NCBI GenBank assembly: GCA_020740485.1
Contig: DYMN01000021.1
Location: 1-40,915 of the forward strand
Direction of reading: 5' to 3'
DNA: 40,915 bases
Source of the DNA: Polaribacter sp.
Lineage (GTDB): Bacteria > Bacteroidota > Bacteroidia > Flavobacteriales > Flavobacteriaceae
Part shown: positions 8,475 to 17,346 of the stretch, piece by piece
How positions within the stretch are numbered: the first letter of the stretch is position 1
Layout of the letters: every line of letters begins with the position of its first letter
Translations under genes and position numbers: made by a program
Notes under the pieces: generated by a model
What the model was told of the DNA's origin: nothing
What the model saw: the letters and a program-made list of their open reading frames with translations, nothing else
The model's database searches: none

Positions 8475-8478
8475 GCCA

Positions 8479-8509
8479 TTGAAAATAATCGGTTTTTAAA
8501 TTACTTTTG
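8479..8509 (+). promoter_or_regulatory. Bacteroidota-type promoter of the MFS gene at 8635
   Basis: A -33 TTG (8479-8481) and a -7 box TACTTTTG (8502-8509) are separated by 20 nt, matching the Bacteroidota consensus TTG..TAnnTTTG. This predicts a leader of about 120 nt. Confidence 0.6.
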
Positions 8510-8634
8510 CAAATGAGTAAACGATATATATATATGTCTAAGAAAAAGAATCAAAAGTCATTATAGAAGAAGTTAAAATCTATTTTGAATAAAAAAATTA
8601 GATATTATTCTTAAAATTTATTAATCAATATAAC

Positions 8635-10230
8635 ATGTCGCAACAACCTCAAAACGAAACATTAGGACAAAAAATGTACAAAGAAATTGTACAGCCTTTT
8701 ATTGACATAACCCAAGCATCTAAAGCCATGTTGGGGGTTTATTACCCTTATTTGATAGAGGGATTGGTCTATTTTGGATTTCTAACCATTTTAGGCAAAT
8801 ATCTTTCTGAAAACTTGGGTTTGTCAGATGAAACCGCTGGGTTTGTTTATAGTTTTGTAACTGGAGGTATAACCTTCGCTATGTTGATTTTTGGTGGTTG
8901 GTCAGATAAATTAGGGGTAAGAAAATCACTAATCTTATCTTTTTTAATACTCAGTCTGGGTAGATTGATTGTTGCAGTTTCAGGTGCATTTCCTTCTGCA
9001 GGAGGGCTAATGTCTTCTATGTTTTTAGTTATGTCTGTGGGGCTGGTATTTATCATTGTTGCTTATGGACTTTTTCAACCGGCTGCTTATGCAGGGATAA
9101 AACGTTTTTCAAATAAGCAAAATGCCACTATGGGTTATGCTGTTATCTATGGACTTATGAATTTGGGTTCATTCGCTTCAGGGTTTGTTTCGTCAGTAAC
9201 TCGACAAAAATTTGAAAAGATTTTTCCACCCAACGGTCTCACTGCTGTTTTTTGGGTCTATGCATTACTTACAATACTGTCCTTGATACTCACTTGGTAT
9301 TTTATTTCTAAAAAAAACGATCAAGATGCTGTAAATCAAGTAGAAAAAGAGAATTCATTGCTTAGTGATGTAGAAGAAGAAACCGAAGAAACCGAAGATG
9401 AATCCTATAAAGAATTGAAAATAAACAATAGTCTTCTCTATATTTATACCGCTTTGGCAATTGGACTTTTTTTAGCATCGAGTGTGGTTTTTAATGTTTC
9501 GATAAATTCATTTTACGAATTACACTTGGGCGAAAAAATTATAAAAATGGATGTAGCATTAGTTCTGAGTATTGTTTTTGCATTTATTGCATTTGCAGAA
9601 TATGTTCGCAAACGCCCCTACCACCCATTTAATAACAGTAGGTTTACATTTTTTGTTTTTATTTTGATTCCGGTGCAAACGCTATTTGCACACAACTGGC
9701 TCACTTTGCCCTATTATTTAGACAGAGCATTTCAAGGAACAGTAGTGAGTCAATATTTTGAGGTTTTTGCCAATCTCAATCCATTATTGATTTTTCTGTT
9801 AACCCCAATTATTGCAGCTATGACAGCCAAAGCTGATACGTATAAAATGATGATTTATGGAACATTTATCATGGCAGCACCTACTTTTCTCTTAACGGTT
9901 GGTCCCAATATGTATCTTTTTATTTTATACGTAATAGGAATGACTATAGGAGAAGCTATGTGGTCACCACGTTTCTTGCAATGGATAGCAGAAGTTGCCC
10001 CTAAAGGTAAAGTAGGCCTATATATGGGTGTGGGACAATTTCCATGGTTTCTTGACAAAGTAATTACAGGTTTTTATTCAGGATATTTTTTAACCAAATA
10101 CTGTCCACAAGACGTTCCTGTTGGACAATTACAAACCGGTAAATTATGGTTCATTTATGGATTGATAGCCATAATAACCCCTCTTAGTTTGTTTTTTGCA
10201 AAAAAATGGATGATGAAAGCGTTTAAATAA
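8635..10230 (+). CDS. MFS transporter, divergent POT-like member
   Basis: 531 residues, about 12-14 membrane helices. The MFS loop 2-3 motif appears as GGWSDKLGVRKS. The N-terminus (YYPYLIEGLVYFGFLTILGKYL) resembles a POT helix 1, but ExxERFxYYG is missing. A charged cytoplasmic linker rich in Glu (about residues 235-262) separates the two halves. It lies between POT genes 2 and 3 and has its own promoter, so it is probably a peptide or amino-acid-related permease that has lost the proton-coupling signature; the substrate is unknown. Confidence 0.85.
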   Translation: MSQQPQNETLGQKMYKEIVQPFIDITQASKAMLGVYYPYLIEGLVYFGFLTILGKYLSENLGLSDETAGFVYSFVTGGITFAMLIFGGWSDKLGVRKSLILSFLILSLGRLIVAVSGAFPSAGGLMSSMFLVMSVGLVFIIVAYGLFQPAAYAGIKRFSNKQNATMGYAVIYGLMNLGSFASGFVSSVTRQKFEKIFPPNGLTAVFWVYALLTILSLILTWYFISKKNDQDAVNQVEKENSLLSDVEEETEETEDESYKELKINNSLLYIYTALAIGLFLASSVVFNVSINSFYELHLGEKIIKMDVALVLSIVFAFIAFAEYVRKRPYHPFNNSRFTFFVFILIPVQTLFAHNWLTLPYYLDRAFQGTVVSQYFEVFANLNPLLIFLLTPIIAAMTAKADTYKMMIYGTFIMAAPTFLLTVGPNMYLFILYVIGMTIGEAMWSPRFLQWIAEVAPKGKVGLYMGVGQFPWFLDKVITGFYSGYFLTKYCPQDVPVGQLQTGKLWFIYGLIAIITPLSLFFAKKWMMKAFK

Positions 10231-10254
10231 TATAATTAATTTGGAAATGCGATG

Positions 10255-10274
10255 CACTGAGCGAAGTCGAAGTG
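10255..10274 (+). repeat. Dispersed intergenic repeat (CACTGAGCGAAGTCGAAGTG)
   Basis: A partly palindromic 20-mer that I recognise as a common interspersed intergenic element in Flavobacteriia. It lies between two transporter genes. Confidence 0.5.
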
Positions 10275-10329
10275 TATTAATGTGCTAATATATAAATTTC
10301 CAAATTATCTAATTTTCAAATTAAAATAA

Positions 10330-12399
10330 ATGACACAACAAAACGACATCTTCAAATCTCAAGTCCTCGGACATCCATCAGCTTTATTCGTATTATTTTT
10401 CACCGAAATGTGGGAACGCTTTTCCTACTATGGCATGCGTGCCTTGTTGGTGCTCTTTCTTGTAAGTTCTCTGGGATTAGGGGGTTGGGATTGGCCCCGA
10501 GAAAATGCGATGGCACTCTATGGTACCTATCTTGCTTTGGTCTATTGGACTCCAATCATAGGAGGACGTATTGCCGATTTATATATAGGTTCGCGTAAAG
10601 CGGTTTTGGTAGGAGCAGTGCTAATGACTTTGGGGCACGCCGCAATGGCAACCGAAGATATTGCCGTACACGGATTTGGAGCGGAACCTTCTGAATTTTT
10701 AAAATCTTTTCTCTATGTAGGTTTGGCTTTATTGATCTTTGGAAACGGGTTTTTCAAACCCAATATGACTTCCATGGTGTCTAAAATGTATGAAGCGCAC
10801 CCTGAAAAGAAAGATGGGGCTTACACTATATTTTATATGGGCGTAAATGCCGGTGCATTTTTGGGAATATTATTAGTGGGATTTATAGGCGAAAAAGTGA
10901 GTTGGGGTTATGGTTTTGGATTGGCGGGTATTTTTATGCTGTTTGGTTTGTTGCAGTTTAATTTTTTTCAAAAAATATTTGGCGACATTGGTGCCAAACC
11001 TTCTGTAATTAGTAATGCCGAACAAAATAAAACACCTGAAGAAGAAGGTATTGTAGATCAATTGGGTTTCAAACCTAAAGATATAGCGATGATGTTGTTC
11101 ATCTTTATAGGTGGGCTCACTTGGATGATCAACGATCCCATTTCTAAAATAACCGGAAAGAGTTTATTTCAGATAGGAAATACCGACTTTTCTAACTATG
11201 CTATTCTAATAGTTTTAGCCTTATTTTTATATATGTTGATTTCGAGAACCTTACGCTACTCCAAGGTAATACGTGATCGGTTATTTACCATTATGATATT
11301 CGCTTTTTTTGCCATCTTTTTCTGGGCTTCGTTTGAGCAAAGTGGTGGCAGTATGACCATTTTTGCTAAAGATTATACGCAACGCGTTTTGTCAGGTAAC
11401 AAGGCGTGGTTTTTTAATATTGTAAATTTTGTGGTTTCTGTGGCTCCGTTAGCCATCATTTCTTGGGTATTAGTAAAATTGTTTGTAGAAACACGCAAAA
11501 AATTCCTGACTTCTAACTTGTTTTTAATTACCAGTTTTACTATTATTTGGGGCTTGGTGGTATGGATGATTCAATACAACTTTAAAACCGTGGCGTATGA
11601 AATTCAATATCAAACGGTAGAAGTAACTAAAACTAACGACAAAACAGGAGAAAAGACAACGAAAATACTCCCTATTTCCAATAAAACCGAAACTACGGCA
11701 CAATCCATCCTAGGAAATAAAGAAATGACCATTAGTACCGTAAGCTCATTCAAAGACGGAAATGAAGTTTATCTCTTTGACTCGGATAAAAAAGGTTCTT
11801 TAAAATATATAGATGCCTCAAAAATTGATAAACTCGATAGTTATATTAAAGCCAAAGTAATCAAAAAATTAGACAATCAAGTAGAAATACCTGCCACTTG
11901 GTTTTTAATACTTAACTCTTTGTTTATCATTATTTTTGCTCCTTTATTCAGTAAGATTTGGGAGAGCAAATTCAATCCACCTGCCGCCGCTAAATACGGA
12001 ATGGGATTAATATTGACCGGATTGGGATTTGCCGCCTTGGCTTATGGTGCGTCCGGTATAGAATTGGGTGCTAAAACCGCAAGCGTCAGTATGATTTGGT
12101 TGGTAATTGCCTATTTCTTGCACACGATGGGCGAGTTGAGCTTGTCGCCGGTTTCATTAGCTTATGTGAGTAAATTAGCTCCGGCTAAAATGATTGCCTT
12201 GATGTTTGGTATTTGGTATTTGGCATTGGGAGTAGCCAATAAAGCTGCCGGTGTTTTGGGAAGTAAAATAGATAGCATCACAGAGCACTACGGCATGAGC
12301 AATTTCTTTTTAATTTTTACCATTGTGCCTATTTTAATGGGATTGATTGCTATTTCATTAAGTCCATTGGTAAAAAAATTGATGCACGGTGTAAAATAA
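10330..12399 (+). CDS. POT/PTR2-family transporter with large insertion (3 of 3)
   Basis: 689 residues against about 500 for normal bacterial POTs. ExxERFSYYG is intact (FFTEMWERFSYYGMR), as are FYMGVNAGAF and FFWASFEQSGGSMTIF. After helix 7 an insertion of about 160 residues (roughly 358-519) occurs before the conserved IPATWF..IIFAP helix. It holds two extra hydrophobic helices (about 360-385 and 397-416) and then a hydrophilic, Lys/Thr-rich stretch of about 100 residues (418-519). With a standard POT topology this soluble part would face the periplasm. The protein should still be a proton-coupled peptide importer. A glycosidase gene follows after 84 bp. Confidence 0.92.
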   Translation: MTQQNDIFKSQVLGHPSALFVLFFTEMWERFSYYGMRALLVLFLVSSLGLGGWDWPRENAMALYGTYLALVYWTPIIGGRIADLYIGSRKAVLVGAVLMTLGHAAMATEDIAVHGFGAEPSEFLKSFLYVGLALLIFGNGFFKPNMTSMVSKMYEAHPEKKDGAYTIFYMGVNAGAFLGILLVGFIGEKVSWGYGFGLAGIFMLFGLLQFNFFQKIFGDIGAKPSVISNAEQNKTPEEEGIVDQLGFKPKDIAMMLFIFIGGLTWMINDPISKITGKSLFQIGNTDFSNYAILIVLALFLYMLISRTLRYSKVIRDRLFTIMIFAFFAIFFWASFEQSGGSMTIFAKDYTQRVLSGNKAWFFNIVNFVVSVAPLAIISWVLVKLFVETRKKFLTSNLFLITSFTIIWGLVVWMIQYNFKTVAYEIQYQTVEVTKTNDKTGEKTTKILPISNKTETTAQSILGNKEMTISTVSSFKDGNEVYLFDSDKKGSLKYIDASKIDKLDSYIKAKVIKKLDNQVEIPATWFLILNSLFIIIFAPLFSKIWESKFNPPAAAKYGMGLILTGLGFAALAYGASGIELGAKTASVSMIWLVIAYFLHTMGELSLSPVSLAYVSKLAPAKMIALMFGIWYLALGVANKAAGVLGSKIDSITEHYGMSNFFLIFTIVPILMGLIAISLSPLVKKLMHGVK

Positions 12400-12457
12400 G
12401 GTAGTTTTTTGTTTTGCGTTTTCAGGTTTCAAGTTTAGGACAAAATTGGTTTTTCTT

Positions 12458-12465
12458 TATCTTTG
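12458..12465 (+). promoter_or_regulatory. -7 box (TATCTTTG) before the GH31 gene
   Basis: TATCTTTG matches the Bacteroidota TAnnTTTG box, 18 bp before the ATG at 12484. I see no TTG at the expected -33 distance, so promoter strength is uncertain. Its last TTG could be misread as an upstream start codon. Confidence 0.4.
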
Positions 12466-12483
12466 CGAAGTAATTTATTCAAA

Positions 12484-14868
12484 ATGAAAAAATATTTTTT
12501 ATTCTTTTGGGTGTTGTTTTTTTGGGGTGTTTTAATTTCCCAAAATCCCAACCGCCAATTTGAAAGCTATTCTCAGAATCAAAATATCGTAAAGATTAAC
12601 ACCAACGACGGATACTTTCTCATCAAATTTTTAAGTGATCATATCGCAGAAACCAATTTTATTCCAAGTGGTGAAGCCTATGATGCTCACTCTGAAAGCG
12701 TAATACTTCACAAAGCCATTCCTGTCAGCATTACCGACAACGAAGTAGAATTAGATTTATCTTCTACAGGCATTTGTGTTACGGTGAAAAAAAATCCGTT
12801 CCAATTGGTTTATAATTACAAAGACAAACTGCTGTTATCCGAACGGTTGGGATATATCAAAACGGATTCACTCAAAACATTAAACTTTAACATTGGGGGC
12901 GATGATGTTCTCTACGGCACCGGAAACAGAGTGCTGGGCATGAACCGTCGCGGCTATAAATTGCCCTTGTATAATCGCGCCCATTACGGCTATGAAACCC
13001 ATAGTGAATTGATGAATTATACCATGCCTTTGGTATTTTCATCTAAAATTTTTGCCATCAATTTTGACAACGCACCCATCGGCGCCTTAGATTTAGACTC
13101 AGAAAAAAATAATACGCTCAATTACGAAACCATCAGCGGCAGAATGACCTATCAAGTTATCGCGGATGATTCTTGGGAAAAGCTGATAGCGAATTTCACA
13201 TCGCTTACCGGACGCCAACCCTTACCGCCACGTTGGGCTTTCGGTAATTTTGCCAGCCGGTTCGGGTATCATTCGCAAGCGGAAGTTGAAAAAACGGTGG
13301 ATTTATTCCGCGAAAATAAAATTCCCTTGGATGCTGTGGTAGTTGATATTTATTGGTTTAGCAAAGGCATCTTCGATGAAATGGGTGATTTGGAATTTGA
13401 AAAAGATTCTTTTCCACATCCTGAACAAATGTTTTCCGACTTAAAAATGAAAAAGGTAAAATCGATTTTAGTCACGGAGCCTTTTATCTTGACCACTTCC
13501 AAACGTTGGGAAGAAGCTGTTAGAGAGAATATATTAGTAAAAGATAGTATTGGAAATCCAAAAACGTGGAAATTTTACTTTGGCAACACTTCCTTGATAG
13601 ATATTTTCAAACCGGAAGCCAAAAAATGGTTTTGGAATATATATAAAAACTTGCATATTATGGGTGTAGATGGTGTTTGGGGTGATTTGGGGGAACCCGA
13701 AGTCTTACCTTCCGATGCTATTTTCCAAAAAGGAAAAGCAGACGAAGTGCATAATATTTATGGAAACGATTGGGCAAAATTGGTGTATAACGGTTATAAA
13801 TCCGACTTTCCAAGCCAACGTCCTTTTATTCTGATGCGCGCCGGAGCAGTAGGTTCACAACGTTATGGGATGATTCCTTGGACAGGTGATGTCAATCGCA
13901 GTTGGGGTGGATTGCAGGCGCAACCGCAATTAGCACTACAAGCAGGGATGCAAGGGTTGGCTTATATGCACTCTGATGCCGGTGGTTTTGGAGCCAATAA
14001 TGATCCGGACGATGAATTGTACTTGCGCTGGCTGCAATACAGTGTTTTCACTCCGATATTTCGACCGCATGCGGTAGAAGATGTTCCTTCGGAAGCTGTA
14101 TACAGAGACAAGCAAACGATGGAAGCCGCCAAAAAAATAATTGATTTGCGCTACAAATTATTGCCTTATACTTATACGTTGGCTTTTGAGAACAATCAAA
14201 CCGGAATGCCCTTTATGCGTCCTTTATTCTATATGGAACCGGATAATCAAGCGTTATATGCTTATGATACAGCCTATCTTTGGGGAGCTGATTTTTTAAT
14301 AGCACCTGTGCTCAACAAAGGCGAGAAACAAATGGAAATCTATTTTCCCAAGGGTTATCAATGGACTGACTTTTATACCAATGAAATGTATGAAGGTGGA
14401 AAAACGCAAAGCGTTTCGTTAAAAGAAAATCACATTCCCATTTATGTAAAAAGTGGTGCTTTTATCCCTATGGTTCCGGTTTTTCAATCTACTGAAGATT
14501 ATAATTTATCTCAAATGGAAGTACATTTCTATTTTGATAAAAGCGTAAAAGAATCAAAGAATGAGTTATACAATGACGATGGAAAGAATCCAAACGCTTT
14601 TGAAGAAACACTTTTTGAACAGATAGAATTTAACGCGAAATACAAAAAAAATGTTTTAAAAATCTTAGTAGAACCCGATTATGGTGTTAAATTTGCGCCT
14701 TATTCCAAGAAGGTAAATTTGGTTATTCATCACTTGGATAACAAACCTAAAAAAATAAAAATCAATGGGAAAAAAGTGAAATTTGAATGGGATGATAAAG
14801 CAAAAGACACCTTTTCTCTTCCTATTGAATTGGATGAACTCGAAGTAGAAATAAGTATTAAATTTTGA
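12484..14868 (+). CDS. GH31 family alpha-glucosidase-like enzyme, secreted
   Basis: 794 residues from the ATG at 12484, which begins a clean signal peptide (MKKYFLFFWVLFFWGVLISQ). Starting at the TTG at 12463 would add seven residues that hide it and would overlap the -7 box. The domains follow the GH31 order: N-terminal beta-sandwich (about 20-240), (beta/alpha)8 barrel (about 250-600), then C-terminal beta domains. The catalytic nucleophile is D401 in VWGDLGEPE and the acid/base D469 in WTGDV. GH31 enzymes release terminal alpha-glucose or related sugars from oligosaccharides. Together with the GH13 lipoprotein gene 24 bp downstream it suggests periplasmic alpha-glucan breakdown. Confidence 0.9.
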   Translation: MKKYFLFFWVLFFWGVLISQNPNRQFESYSQNQNIVKINTNDGYFLIKFLSDHIAETNFIPSGEAYDAHSESVILHKAIPVSITDNEVELDLSSTGICVTVKKNPFQLVYNYKDKLLLSERLGYIKTDSLKTLNFNIGGDDVLYGTGNRVLGMNRRGYKLPLYNRAHYGYETHSELMNYTMPLVFSSKIFAINFDNAPIGALDLDSEKNNTLNYETISGRMTYQVIADDSWEKLIANFTSLTGRQPLPPRWAFGNFASRFGYHSQAEVEKTVDLFRENKIPLDAVVVDIYWFSKGIFDEMGDLEFEKDSFPHPEQMFSDLKMKKVKSILVTEPFILTTSKRWEEAVRENILVKDSIGNPKTWKFYFGNTSLIDIFKPEAKKWFWNIYKNLHIMGVDGVWGDLGEPEVLPSDAIFQKGKADEVHNIYGNDWAKLVYNGYKSDFPSQRPFILMRAGAVGSQRYGMIPWTGDVNRSWGGLQAQPQLALQAGMQGLAYMHSDAGGFGANNDPDDELYLRWLQYSVFTPIFRPHAVEDVPSEAVYRDKQTMEAAKKIIDLRYKLLPYTYTLAFENNQTGMPFMRPLFYMEPDNQALYAYDTAYLWGADFLIAPVLNKGEKQMEIYFPKGYQWTDFYTNEMYEGGKTQSVSLKENHIPIYVKSGAFIPMVPVFQSTEDYNLSQMEVHFYFDKSVKESKNELYNDDGKNPNAFEETLFEQIEFNAKYKKNVLKILVEPDYGVKFAPYSKKVNLVIHHLDNKPKKIKINGKKVKFEWDDKAKDTFSLPIELDELEVEISIKF

Positions 14869-14892
14869 TAATAATCTAATTATATACAAAAA

Positions 14893-16320
14893 ATGAAACG
14901 TTTATTAACACTATTTATTTTAACCTTAAGCCTTATGGCTTGCAAAATTCACGATAAAAACAAAGATAAAATGACCGAGACCGAGACACCGACTGTTACG
15001 AAAGAGATGATGGAAAGCGCCGTCATCTATGAAGCCAATATTCGTCAGTATTCACCCGAAGGCAATTTTGATGCTTTCACCAAAGACTTGCCTGAATTGA
15101 AGAAAATGGGTGTTAAAATCATATGGCTTATGCCTATCTATCCCATATCAGAAGTAAATAGGAAAGCCAAAGGCGATCTTTTTGTTCACGATATTCAAGA
15201 TCCTGAAGAACGAAAAAAATATTTGGGAAGTTATTACGCCGTTGCTGATTACTCCGGAGTGAATCCTGAATTTGGTACTTTAGAAGATTTAAAAGAATTA
15301 GTGCAAAAAGCGCATGAATTGGGAATGTCCGTTATTTTAGACTGGGTTCCCAATCACAGTGGTTGGGATAACAAATGGATAAAATCACATCCTGAATATT
15401 ATGTAAAAAATTCAGAAGGTAAAATTACATTTCCACTCAATGACAAAGGAGAATCCATCGGTTGGGATGATGTAGCCGATTTAGATTACAACAATCCCGA
15501 AATGCGCAATGCTATGATAGAAAGTATGCAATATTGGCTGAAAGAAGCCGATGTAGATGGTTTTCGTTGCGATGTTGCCGGCATGGTTCCCATGGATTTT
15601 TGGCAACAAGCAGTGCCACAATTGTGTGCAACAAAACCTATTTTTATGTTAGCAGAAGATGCCGGAGTTGAAATAGTACGAGGCGACGATATGTTTGACA
15701 TGATTTATGGTTGGGAAGCACATCACATGATGAAAGCCATTGCAAAAGGAGAAAAAAATGTACATGATTGGGATAAAATGATAGATACAATAAAACATCA
15801 TTACGAAAACAATGATATTATCATGAATTTTACCCAAAATCACGATGAAAATTCGTGGAACGGTTCGCAAGGTGAAAGTTTTGGAGATGCTGGAGAAGTA
15901 ATGTCAGTCCTTTCGTATATGATGCCGGGGATGCCATTGATTTACAGCGGAATGGAATACGATATGAACCATCGATTGAAATTTTTCGAAAAAGATCTCA
16001 TTCCTAAAACCAAGGGAAAATATTTTCCATTATATGAAAAATTGGGAACATTAAAAAATACTAACATTGCCTTAAACGGTGGAAAAATTCCGGCTGCTTA
16101 CATCAGAATCAATACCCACAATAATGATAAAGTACTTGCCTTTACTCGTGAAAAAGATAGTAAAAAAGTGATTTTTATTGCTAATCTCTCTAATCAACCG
16201 ATAGAAACACAGGTAGAACTCACCGGAAATTTCAAAGACTATTTCACCGGAAACACCTCTGAATGGAAACCGGAAAATAAGATAACCTTACAACCTTGGC
16301 AATACTTTGTCTTGGAATAG
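14893..16320 (+). CDS. GH13 alpha-amylase family lipoprotein
   Basis: 475 residues with a lipoprotein signal (LSLMAC, acylated Cys17). The GH13 barrel follows: MESAVIYEANIRQYSPEGNF at the start and LDWVPNHSG as conserved region I. The nucleophile is D227 (GFRCDVAG), the acid/base E255 (LAEDAG) and the transition-state Asp D318 (NHDEN). All three catalytic residues are present. A small C-terminal beta domain ends the protein. It should cleave alpha-1,4-glucosidic bonds at the outer membrane or in the periplasm and probably forms an operon with the GH31 gene (24 bp gap, no terminator between). A shared terminator closes the unit. Confidence 0.92.
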   Translation: MKRLLTLFILTLSLMACKIHDKNKDKMTETETPTVTKEMMESAVIYEANIRQYSPEGNFDAFTKDLPELKKMGVKIIWLMPIYPISEVNRKAKGDLFVHDIQDPEERKKYLGSYYAVADYSGVNPEFGTLEDLKELVQKAHELGMSVILDWVPNHSGWDNKWIKSHPEYYVKNSEGKITFPLNDKGESIGWDDVADLDYNNPEMRNAMIESMQYWLKEADVDGFRCDVAGMVPMDFWQQAVPQLCATKPIFMLAEDAGVEIVRGDDMFDMIYGWEAHHMMKAIAKGEKNVHDWDKMIDTIKHHYENNDIIMNFTQNHDENSWNGSQGESFGDAGEVMSVLSYMMPGMPLIYSGMEYDMNHRLKFFEKDLIPKTKGKYFPLYEKLGTLKNTNIALNGGKIPAAYIRINTHNNDKVLAFTREKDSKKVIFIANLSNQPIETQVELTGNFKDYFTGNTSEWKPENKITLQPWQYFVLE

Positions 16321-16326
16321 TAAAAT

Positions 16327-16362
16327 AAAAAAGCCGAAATCTCTTGATTTCGGCTTTTTTTT
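16327..16362. terminator. Bidirectional terminator between convergent genes
   Basis: AAAAAAGCCGAAATC and GATTTCGGCTTTTTT form a 15-bp perfect stem with a TCTT loop. With A and T tracts on both sides it can serve the GH13 gene and the minus-strand gene ending at 16381. Confidence 0.92.
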
Positions 16363-16380
16363 AAATTAATATTAAAAATT

Positions 16381-16845
16381 TTAACTCGCTTTTGATTGAG
16401 GAATTGAATTCTTAACATTTTTTTTTTGCTTTAAGTGCTCCATAATATCCTTTATTATATCAAATATTACACTTTTTACTAATTTATTTCTTTCTGAAAT
16501 TTGACTAAATCGACTTTTAATGAGTTTGTGATTTTCATAAATTAGCTTTAAACCTGTTGGTCGATTATAGTTAGTCAATAATGAAATCTGTTTTTCGTGC
16601 ATATAAATTTCTAGGATCAAAATATTGATTTTGCTGGTTAAATCTTCTATCTCTTTTTGCTTCTCGTTGATTTCATCAATGAGATTTTCCTGACAAATAG
16701 CTACAAAATGGCTTTGAATCAATTCTTTGATAAAATGATGTTCCACTAAGATGAAATCCAACTCTGACAACCATTTCTTGGATGTATTGTGGTAACGGGT
16801 AAGATTTCCGTTTTTTCTTGTAATATTTTCTTGAGAGTGCTCCAC
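16381..16845 (-). CDS. Coiled-coil hypothetical protein (154 aa)
   Basis: I do not recognise a family. The protein is charged and helical, with a predicted coiled coil around residues 55-90 (DEINEKQKEIEDLTSKINIL) and a Lys-rich C-terminus. There is no signal peptide or membrane segment, so it is probably cytosolic. It is preceded by a well-formed promoter with a CRP/FNR-like palindrome (16982-17024) of the same design as the csgA promoter. That places it in the presumed regulon of the neighbouring response regulator. Confidence 0.7.
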   Translation of the reverse strand: MEHSQENITRKNGNLTRYHNTSKKWLSELDFILVEHHFIKELIQSHFVAICQENLIDEINEKQKEIEDLTSKINILILEIYMHEKQISLLTNYNRPTGLKLIYENHKLIKSRFSQISERNKLVKSVIFDIIKDIMEHLKQKKNVKNSIPQSKAS

Positions 16846-16981
16846 GTATCAATATAGGTTTAATTTAAACCAATTCTAATTCTTATAATAAAACTTTGAT
16901 TACGTAAATATATTTTTATTCTAGGGGTAAAAATAATTTCAAATCAAAAGAACCATTTAAGGCTTTTAACTTTATAATGAA

Positions 16982-17024
16982 CAAAGGTACAAACAAATAA
17001 TTAAAGCACAATGATTAAAATCAT
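16982..17024 (-). promoter_or_regulatory. Promoter A with CRP/FNR-like box, drives the coiled-coil gene
   Basis: Read on the minus strand: palindrome AATGATTTTAATCATT (core 17023-17012) runs directly into a -33 TTG (17011-17009), then 19 nt, then a perfect -7 box TACCTTTG (16989-16982). The first gene codon follows about 140 bp downstream. The 16-bp palindrome is identical to the one at 19980-19995 in front of csgA. Confidence 0.7.
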
Positions 17025-17046
17025 TTTTTCTAATGAATTTTATCAT

Positions 17047-17074
17047 AAAAAAAAGCGGCTAAGATATAGCCGCT
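17047..17074 (-). terminator. Rho-independent terminator of a short minus-strand transcript
   Basis: On the minus strand AGCGGCTA-TATCT-TAGCCGCT is followed by eight T. No annotated gene ends here, which points to a short transcript between 17254 and this site. Confidence 0.85.
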
Positions 17075-17106
17075 CCTAAGATTTAATTAATCTGACAAAA
17101 TTTAAT

Positions 17107-17154
17107 TTAGATGCTACAAAACATGTTAAAAAAACAGTTTTTTAAATATTGCAT
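17107..17154 (-). CDS. Possible 15-residue micropeptide within the small transcript
   Basis: The minus strand reads MQYLKNCFFNMFCSI followed by TAA, with GAAGG 9 nt upstream of the ATG. It holds two Cys and is hydrophobic. A frame of this length is expected by chance, so this is only a note on what the small transcript could encode. Confidence 0.12.
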   Translation of the reverse strand: MQYLKNCFFNMFCSI

Positions 17155-17260
17155 TAATTAAACCTTCAAAATAAAGAGATTTGATAATAATAATTAACCC
17201 CAAAAATTATTATTAAAAAAGAACGTAAAAAATTAATCGTTGAGATAAATTAATTTTAAA

Positions 17261-17325
17261 CAAAGGTGTTAATCTATTTCACATGTCGCAATGACTGTAG
17301 TCAATTGTTTGTATGATAAAAATCA
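17261..17325 (-). promoter_or_regulatory. Promoter B with two CRP/FNR-like boxes, drives the small transcript
   Basis: Minus strand: upstream box TGATTTTTATCA (17325-17314), second box TGACTACAGTCA (17303-17292), centres 22 bp apart. The second box runs straight into the -33 TTG (17291-17289), then 20 nt, then CACCTTTG (17268-17261) as -7 box. The csgA promoter has the same two-box layout with the same distances. Confidence 0.65.
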
Positions 17326-17346
17326 TTGAAATTCACTTGCCGCGTT

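Larger units (their letters stand above)
17047..17254 (-). ncRNA. Candidate small RNA (about 205 nt)
   Basis: The unit is bounded by promoter B (17325-17261, minus strand) and a strong Rho-independent terminator (17074-17047), with a further promoter starting right after it. The interior is very A/T-rich and has no credible long reading frame. The only small frame with a possible Shine-Dalgarno (GAAGG) is 17154-17107. The start is estimated as about 7 nt after the -7 box. Target and function cannot be inferred. Confidence 0.5.
16846..17346. other. 500-bp non-coding region between two minus-strand genes
   Basis: It holds, in minus-strand order, promoter B, a short transcript with terminator, and promoter A. 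I see no protein gene of normal length in it. Confidence 0.8.

Noticed and set aside
12463-12483. TTG start adding seven residues to the GH31 enzyme
   Set aside because: It would mask the signal peptide and lies inside a -7 promoter box; the ATG at 12484 is better.
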